A DNA stretch of 10,394 bases from JAKSCF01 sp028279945 (GTDB lineage Bacteria; Bacillota; Clostridia; Peptostreptococcales; JAAYPU01): contig JANQMT010000138.1 in assembly GCA_028279945.1 (NCBI GenBank), positions 1 to 10,394 of the forward strand, given 5' to 3'. Shown here in pieces: positions 6,625 to 10,394 of the stretch. Every line of letters starts with the position of its first letter. Position 1 is the first letter of the stretch. The position numbers were made by a program, and so were the translations under genes. The notes beneath the pieces are model-generated. The model ran no database searches, was not told the origin of the DNA, and worked only from the letters and a program-made list of their open reading frames with translations.

Positions 6625-8268
6625 TTATCCTAAAATATCTTTTAAATCTTCATCCGGTGTTGAGATAGGTTTGATATTAAATTTGTCTACCAGCACCTGT
6701 AACACATTAGGCGTTATAAAAGCCGGTAGCGTTGGACCCAAACGAATGTCTTGTATGCCCAAAGCTAATAAAGCCAATAGAATACCCACTGCTTTTTGTT
6801 CATACCAAGATAAAATTAAGGAAAGCGGCAACTCATTAACACTGCATTTAAATGCATCTGCTAAAGCAGTGGCAACTTTTACAGCTGAATACGAATCACT
6901 GCATTGTCCGCAGTCTAATATTCTTGGGAACCCTCCTAAAGTACCAAGGTCTAATTTGTTAAATCGAAATTTACCGCAGGCTAAAGTCAAAATAAATGTA
7001 TCTTTAGGTGTCTTTTCCGCAAATTCAGTATAATAATTTCTTCCAGGTCTTGCACCATCACAGCCGCCGATTAAGAAGAAATGTTTTATCTCTCCCTTTT
7101 TAACCAGTTCAACAATGTCACCGGCATGACTTAAGATGGTATGATGTGCATACCCTATAGGGATTCTTTGTTCCGGTTCGTCCTCTGTAAATCCTCCCAG
7201 TTCTAAAGCTTTATTAATCATTGGTGTAAAATCTTTCTTACCATTCACTTCATCTATATGCGGACATTCCGGCATGCCCACAATACTGGTAGTAAATAAT
7301 CGGTCTTTATAACTGTCTCTTGGCTTTTGTACACAGTTGGTGGTCATAAGAATACATCCGGGTATACCATCAAATTCTTCTTGCTGCTTTTGCCAGGCAC
7401 CACCAAAATTTCCTATAAGATGCTTATATTTTTTTAGCTCAGGATAGGCATTAGCCGGCAGCATTTCACAATGGGTATAGATATTAATATCTTTTCCTTC
7501 TGTTTGCTCCAATAAATTTTTCAAGTCTTTCATATCATGACCCGATACAATGATAAATGGACCCTTTTTTGTTGTCACCAATACATCCGTAGGTTCTGGA
7601 TTGCCAAAATTACCTGTAACGGCTGAATCTAAGACTTCCATACACTTAAGGTCCATATTTCCTAATTCCATGTTGAGTCCTAAGTAGTCTTCTATAGTTA
7701 GGCTGTCATCAATGGTACTTGCCAGTCCTTTATAGAAGAAATCATTGACCCCATCATCAAAACGATCTAAGGCGTAAGCATGATGGGCATATGCTGCCAT
7801 TCCTTTAAACCCATAAATTAATAGCTCTCGTAAGGAGCGAATATCCATATCCAAATCTTCGTCTGCCATTATACCTAGATTTGGAGCATCTGCCAACATC
7901 TCTTCCATAGTGTCCGGCGCTCTGTATTCTGCAGCTTTAGGAACATTCGTTATGTTTCCTGCTGATTTTTTTAATTCATCTTTTATGTGGTTCGCCTTTT
8001 TAATATATTCTACAAATCTTGTTTCGTCAAAATTGACATTCGTTAATGTGGCAAACATAGTATCTACTACGAATTTATTAATTTCACTTCTTATTTTCCT
8101 ACCATTTTCTAAGGTTTTTTGACCATAAAATCCAATACCTTTCAACTGATGAATTAGAACATCTTGTAGATTTGCAACCGTAGCGTTTTTCCCACATACC
8201 CCTGCCTTAACACAACCTTTGCTGCCTAAAGTCTGTTCACACTGATAACAAAACATATCATGATCCAT
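6625..8268 (-). CDS. hcp: Hybrid cluster protein (Hcp), class I
   Basis: Hcp is a cytoplasmic Fe-S/Fe-S-O hybrid-cluster enzyme linked to NO and hydroxylamine reduction and to nitrosative stress. The N-terminal cubane motif is C-x2-C-x8-C-x5-C (C7, C10, C19, C25), the spacing of the class I proteins of strict anaerobes. All hybrid-cluster ligands are present: H244 (SGHD), E268 (HCEMLPA), C312 (TTNC), C403 (GGCDGARPGR), C431 (LACGKFRF), C456 (DCGQCSD), and E490/K492 (SWYEQKA). Length (547 aa) is normal. The frame is open to ATG 8283, but that codon abuts its only SD-like AAAGG. ATG 8268 lies 11 nt after an SD-like AAGGATGG and gives the usual short lead before MFCYQC, so it is preferred; the start remains uncertain. 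No hcr-type reductase gene lies beside it. Between it and the S24 regulator lies the rubrerythrin relic. Confidence 0.95.
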   Translation of the reverse strand: MDHDMFCYQCEQTLGSKGCVKAGVCGKNATVANLQDVLIHQLKGIGFYGQKTLENGRKIRSEINKFVVDTMFATLTNVNFDETRFVEYIKKANHIKDELKKSAGNITNVPKAAEYRAPDTMEEMLADAPNLGIMADEDLDMDIRSLRELLIYGFKGMAAYAHHAYALDRFDDGVNDFFYKGLASTIDDSLTIEDYLGLNMELGNMDLKCMEVLDSAVTGNFGNPEPTDVLVTTKKGPFIIVSGHDMKDLKNLLEQTEGKDINIYTHCEMLPANAYPELKKYKHLIGNFGGAWQKQQEEFDGIPGCILMTTNCVQKPRDSYKDRLFTTSIVGMPECPHIDEVNGKKDFTPMINKALELGGFTEDEPEQRIPIGYAHHTILSHAGDIVELVKKGEIKHFFLIGGCDGARPGRNYYTEFAEKTPKDTFILTLACGKFRFNKLDLGTLGGFPRILDCGQCSDSYSAVKVATALADAFKCSVNELPLSLILSWYEQKAVGILLALLALGIQDIRLGPTLPAFITPNVLQVLVDKFNIKPISTPDEDLKDILG

Positions 8269-8300
8269 AATATTATCTACCATCCTTTATTTTTTCTTGT

Positions 8301-8327
8301 TTTTCCTTAAATTAGTTTTCCTTAAAT
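8301..8327. repeat. 12-bp direct repeat in the hcp leader
   Basis: TTTTCCTTAAAT occurs at 8301-8312 and again at 8316-8327, a 15-bp period, directly upstream of hcp (read TTTAAGGAAAA toward the gene). It may be a small tandem duplication or a pair of regulator half-sites. No hcp promoter with good -35 and -10 boxes could be placed near it. Confidence 0.6.
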
Positions 8328-8372
8328 AAATGGTCCTATTCTTTTTTAGATAGTATTTCATATAAAAAATAA

Positions 8373-8453
8373 CACGACTTTATTGATGAAGCTTCACGTG
8401 ATGAAGCCAGACATGCCCATATGCTTAAGGGATTAATTGAAAAACTTGAATAA
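8373..8453 (+). pseudogene. Rubrerythrin C-terminal relic (end of ferritin-like domain)
   Basis: A stop-bounded plus-strand frame reads HDFIDEASRDEARHAHMLKG followed by LIEKLE and stop. EASRDEARHAxMxKGL is the hallmark last di-iron helix of rubrerythrins (ExxxDEARH), whose intact proteins reduce peroxide in anaerobes. An in-frame TAA lies at 8370-8372. The AT-rich stretch upstream encodes nothing similar in any frame, so roughly the first 140 or more residues are gone. Ending right after this helix suggests a reverse (rubredoxin-first) or rubredoxin-less rubrerythrin. There is no start codon or ribosome binding site. A terminator still follows in the same direction. The relic now fills the space upstream of hcp, another stress gene. 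Confidence 0.75.
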
Positions 8454-8496
8454 AAACACCGGTAAATAATCACTTATTTATAAAATGCAAGAATAT

Positions 8497-8528
8497 AATA
8501 GAAGGTTTGAGTATCTTCTATTTTTTTT
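8497..8528 (+). terminator. Rho-independent terminator following the rubrerythrin relic
   Basis: Perfect 8-bp arms AATAGAAG (8497-8504) and CTTCTATT (8515-8522) with a 10-nt loop, followed by TTTTTT on the plus strand. It lies 44 bp past the relic's stop and appears to be its original terminator. It now shields the S24 promoter from read-through. Confidence 0.8.
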
Positions 8529-8550
8529 ACGCAAATACAAGTTATTTTTA

Positions 8551-8567
8551 TGTTGAAGGGTGTCGAA
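8551..8567 (+). promoter_or_regulatory. Phased Spo0A-box-like sites upstream of the S24 regulator
   Basis: TGTCGAA (8561-8567) is a perfect 0A box core. TGTTGAA (8551-8557) is a one-base variant exactly 10 bp upstream in the same orientation, and TGTTAGC at 8571 starts a further 10 bp on. Ten-bp tandem spacing is how a Spo0A dimer binds. The sites end about 12 bp before the -35 box, suiting an activator, or a repressor if binding extends downstream. Confidence 0.5.
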
Positions 8568-8579
8568 AAATGTTAGCTA

Positions 8580-8608
8580 TTGATTTAACTGTCTGTAAAT
8601 GTTATACT
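8580..8608 (+). promoter_or_regulatory. Sigma-A promoter of the XRE/S24 regulator
   Basis: TTGATT (8580-8585), a 17-bp spacer and TATACT (8603-8608) place the start near 8615, about 26 nt before the GTG start at 8641. The position excludes the in-frame ATG at 8599, which lies upstream of the transcription start. Confidence 0.7.
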
Positions 8609-8627
8609 TAACACGTAATAAGTATAA
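8602..8627. promoter_or_regulatory. Inverted-repeat operator over the S24 regulator promoter
   Basis: Perfect 9-bp arms TTATACTTA (8602-8610) and TAAGTATAA (8619-8627) with an 8-bp spacer cover the -10 box and transcription start. The left arm is mostly untranscribed, so this is better read as a DNA operator than an RNA hairpin. Autorepression by the adjacent HTH protein is the obvious hypothesis. A further TATACT lies at 8634-8639. Confidence 0.55.
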
Positions 8628-8640
8628 GGGGGTCTATACT

Positions 8641-9405
8641 GTGAACTATTCGTACATGCTTGATGACATGATAAAAAAAAGTGGGTTATCGCTTAGGCAA
8701 ATAACGAAACGATGTTCTGATATGAATTATGAAGTCACGCCATCTTATATCAGTCAATTAAAAAATGGAAAACTCCCCCCGCCTTCTGAAGAAATATCCA
8801 AAACATTAGCTATAGTTTGTGGTGACAGTAACCCAATGAAGCTTGTTTTCCAAGGATATTTAGAAAAAGCGCCTGAGATAATAAGAAATTATATTTTAAT
8901 GTCTTCTTCTGTTAACAAAACACTCATACATTCTTTATCAGAAGATGCACAGATGAATATTTCCAAAGAGTTAGGTTCTTACATAGATGATTTAGATGTT
9001 GTATCCTCTTTAGACATGTCAACAAGGTATATTCAAAGCATGAATGAATGCAACTTAAATGATTTTTTTAAAGAACTCAATACCATGTCAGGTGCTGTTT
9101 ATCAACGTGAGGATGATCAAACTGAAAGTTCTTATTTCTTTTTAAGGGATTCTTCCATGACACCTTTGATAGCGGTTAATGCCCATATAAAAATTGTTAA
9201 AACTAAAAAAACATTACTTAAAAATAGAGATGTCGTTGCTTTTTACCCTAAAAACAGCAGGACACCTTTTGTAAGACGTTATTATGAAAAAAATGGCTCA
9301 ATTATATTGGTCCCGGAAAATAAAGATCATGAGATATTTTTATACGGTGATCGTAAAGAATTCAATTATATTGGAAAAGTTATCTCATATAAGATGAATT
9401 TTTAA
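8641..9405 (+). CDS. XRE/S24 (LexA-like) transcriptional regulator, probably not self-cleaving
   Basis: This 254-aa protein has an N-terminal XRE-type helix-turn-helix domain (about 5-70; SLRQITKRC, then TPSYISQLKNGKLPPPSEE), a helical middle, and a C-terminal S24/LexA-like fold (about 165-254). The nucleophile motif is DSSMTPLI, with Ser172 before Met. The second catalytic position, normally Lys in a VKR motif, reads FVRRYY (Arg212), so self-cleavage is doubtful. The start is GTG 8641 with AAGGGGG (8626-8632) at 8 nt. The frame is open back to ATG 8599, but that codon precedes the predicted transcription start. The TPSYIS...NGKLPPPSEE layout resembles a chromosomal regulator group of Bacillus-type sporeformers rather than a phage CI repressor, and no phage genes adjoin it. 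Upstream Spo0A-like boxes and an operator-like repeat suggest sporulation-linked, autoregulated expression. Target genes are unknown. Confidence 0.85.
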   Translation: MNYSYMLDDMIKKSGLSLRQITKRCSDMNYEVTPSYISQLKNGKLPPPSEEISKTLAIVCGDSNPMKLVFQGYLEKAPEIIRNYILMSSSVNKTLIHSLSEDAQMNISKELGSYIDDLDVVSSLDMSTRYIQSMNECNLNDFFKELNTMSGAVYQREDDQTESSYFFLRDSSMTPLIAVNAHIKIVKTKKTLLKNRDVVAFYPKNSRTPFVRRYYEKNGSIILVPENKDHEIFLYGDRKEFNYIGKVISYKMNF

Positions 9406-9411
9406 TTTAAA

Positions 9412-9444
9412 AAACTAGGTAGTTAAAATAATATTACCTAGTTT
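9412..9444. terminator. Bidirectional terminator between convergent genes
   Basis: Perfect 10-bp arms AAACTAGGTA (9412-9421) and TACCTAGTTT (9435-9444) with a 13-nt loop. T-rich tracts follow on both strands (CTTTTC on plus, TTTTTAAATT on minus). It lies 6 bp past each of the two converging stop codons. Confidence 0.8.
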
Positions 9445-9450
9445 CTTTTC

Positions 9451-10394
9451 TTATATACCAATATGAACCGGCATAAGTTTCTTGAAAACTATTTCTCCAT
9501 TCATTAATGTCATCTCCACTTCTGTACCCCTTATGTCTTCAACATCCATTTCAAATAAGTTGCGATCCAGAACAATCAAATCAGCTAATTTACCTTCCTC
9601 AATGGTTCCTATTTCATTTTCACGGCCTACCCCATATGCAGGTCCATATGTATAAGCATGTAGTGCCTCTTCAATGGTTAGTTTCTCATCTTGATTCCAT
9701 CCACCTTTTGGCTTTCCATCATTATGCACCCTGGTAACAGCACGATATATTTCAAGAAAAGGATTGTTGTCAACAACAGGACAATCACTGCCGAATGCAA
9801 CCACTGCACCACTTCTTAACAATGTTTTTATGGGCCAAGTATATTTGCAGCGTTCTGGCCCCAGCCTGGATGTATAAGGATTATCTTTAAAGTTATGCGT
9901 AATTGCCAGGTGTTCTGGCTGCATAGAAGCAATGATGCCTAAATCTTTGAATCTGTTTATATCCTCAGGATGGAGAACTTCAATATGTTCAATGCCATGT
10001 CTAGCGCTGTTCTTTCCAAATTTTTTAATGGCACATTCATAGCAGTCTAATGCTGCTCGTACGGCCCCGTCACCACAAGCATGTAATCTAACGGATATTG
10101 CCTCTTTATGTGCCGATTCAATCCACTTTCTAAGATTATTAATATTATTGAGCGTATTACCGCGAAACCCTAATCTGTCACTATATTCATCAATAAGTAA
10201 TGCAGTAAAAGTCGTCAGAACACCGTCAACAAATTGTTTCAGTAAAGTAATTTTGAATTTTTCAGAATTATATTTTTCTTGTAATTGCTTGATCTCATTA
10301 ACATCCTTACTTAAATCGGGAGCAGCATGTACCCTAACGGTTAGCTCACCCTTTTTTTCAATGGATTTATATACATCTGGGCTGCCTAAATTCA
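9451..10394 (-). CDS. YtcJ-type metal-dependent amidohydrolase, C-terminal 313 residues (cut by window edge)
   Basis: The frame is open without a stop from the right edge (10394) to the TAA at 9451. The internal Met at 9924 is not a start, because family sequence continues straight through it (FKDLGIIASMQPEH). Amidohydrolase-3 (YtcJ) marks, in order, are KQFVDGV (carboxylated-Lys region), RLHACGDGAV (metal His), HGIEHIE (metal His), ASMQPEH, FGSDCPV (catalytic Asp) and the C-terminal strand GKLADLIVLD. The family is usually about 530-550 residues, so about 220 are missing, including the N-terminal HxH metal ligands. Substrates of YtcJ proteins are mostly unknown; hydrolysis of an amide or cyclic amide C-N bond is the family expectation. 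The gene is convergent with the S24 regulator and shares its terminator. Confidence 0.92.
   Translation of the reverse strand, partial: NLGSPDVYKSIEKKGELTVRVHAAPDLSKDVNEIKQLQEKYNSEKFKITLLKQFVDGVLTTFTALLIDEYSDRLGFRGNTLNNINNLRKWIESAHKEAISVRLHACGDGAVRAALDCYECAIKKFGKNSARHGIEHIEVLHPEDINRFKDLGIIASMQPEHLAITHNFKDNPYTSRLGPERCKYTWPIKTLLRSGAVVAFGSDCPVVDNNPFLEIYRAVTRVHNDGKPKGGWNQDEKLTIEEALHAYTYGPAYGVGRENEIGTIEEGKLADLIVLDRNLFEMDVEDIRGTEVEMTLMNGEIVFKKLMPVHIGI

Noticed and set aside
6611..7033. Plus-strand open frame of 140 codons antisense to hcp.
   Set aside because: It lies opposite strongly conserved hcp codons and shows no ribosome binding site or family motif. It is a shadow of the real gene.
8385..8408. 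Short palindromes TGAAGCTTCA and TCACGTGA with a repeated GATGAAGC upstream of hcp, resembling an operator.
   Set aside because: They fall inside the rubrerythrin-derived coding relic, where the codons for the DEASRDEA stretch explain both the repeat and the palindromes.
8599..8640. ATG at 8599 as the start of the S24 regulator.
   Set aside because: It overlaps the promoter -10 box and lies upstream of the predicted transcription start. GTG 8641 has a strong AAGGGGG site at 8 nt.

Overview
The window reads as chromosomal DNA of an anaerobic, spore-forming, AT-rich Clostridia-type Firmicute. The supporting signs are strong AGGAGG-like ribosome binding sites, near-consensus sigma-A promoters (TTGCAG-N17-TATAAT, TTGATT-N17-TATACT), a strict-anaerobe (class I) hybrid cluster protein, a DUF1540 miniprotein, a corrinoid-reactivation ATPase, a rubrerythrin relic and phased Spo0A-box-like sites. 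There is no rRNA, tRNA, CRISPR array, transposase or phage structural gene. Species cannot be fixed from the sequence.

Layout from left to right. (1) 1-427, minus: the N-terminal membrane part of a probable GHKL/AgrC-type histidine kinase, cut by the window edge, with a 16-bp palindrome and Spo0A-box-like sites upstream. (2) 5176 to 653, minus: a three-gene block. A small protein resembling the AdoMet-binding activation domain of methionine synthase (MetH) is followed 28 bp later by a 2Fe-2S/ASKHA corrinoid-activating protein (RACE family), then by a large cytoplasmic double beta-propeller protein. The block starts at a strong promoter (5229-5257), has a second promoter before the propeller gene (2579-2607) and ends at a hairpin (594-621). 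No corrinoid protein or methyltransferase is present, so the partner of the two reactivation proteins is encoded elsewhere. (3) 6153 to 5370, minus: a HigBA-like toxin-antitoxin pair, toxin first, closed by a perfect 13-bp terminator stem. (4) 6485 to 6327, minus: a 52-aa DUF1540 Cys4 miniprotein with its own terminator. (5) 8268 to 6625, minus: hcp, with every cluster ligand conserved. (6) 8284-8640: no intact gene, but dense in signals: a 12-bp direct repeat, the C-terminal relic of a rubrerythrin gene with a terminator after it, 10-bp-phased Spo0A-box-like sites, a sigma-A promoter and a 9-bp-arm inverted repeat across its -10 and start site. (7) 8641-9405, plus: an XRE/S24 (LexA-like) regulator in which the catalytic Lys appears to be Arg. 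(8) 9451-10394, minus: the C-terminal 313 residues of a YtcJ-type amidohydrolase, convergent with the regulator and sharing a bidirectional terminator.

How the parts may work together (inference): the reactivation pair probably restores an oxidised Co(II) corrinoid enzyme. Hcp, and formerly rubrerythrin, handle nitrosative or oxidative stress. The XRE/S24 gene looks autoregulated and possibly tied to Spo0A. Several natural starts differ from the longest open frame: the antitoxin starts at 5753, the toxin at 6153, the S24 regulator at GTG 8641, RACE at TTG 4449, and Hcp probably at 8268.
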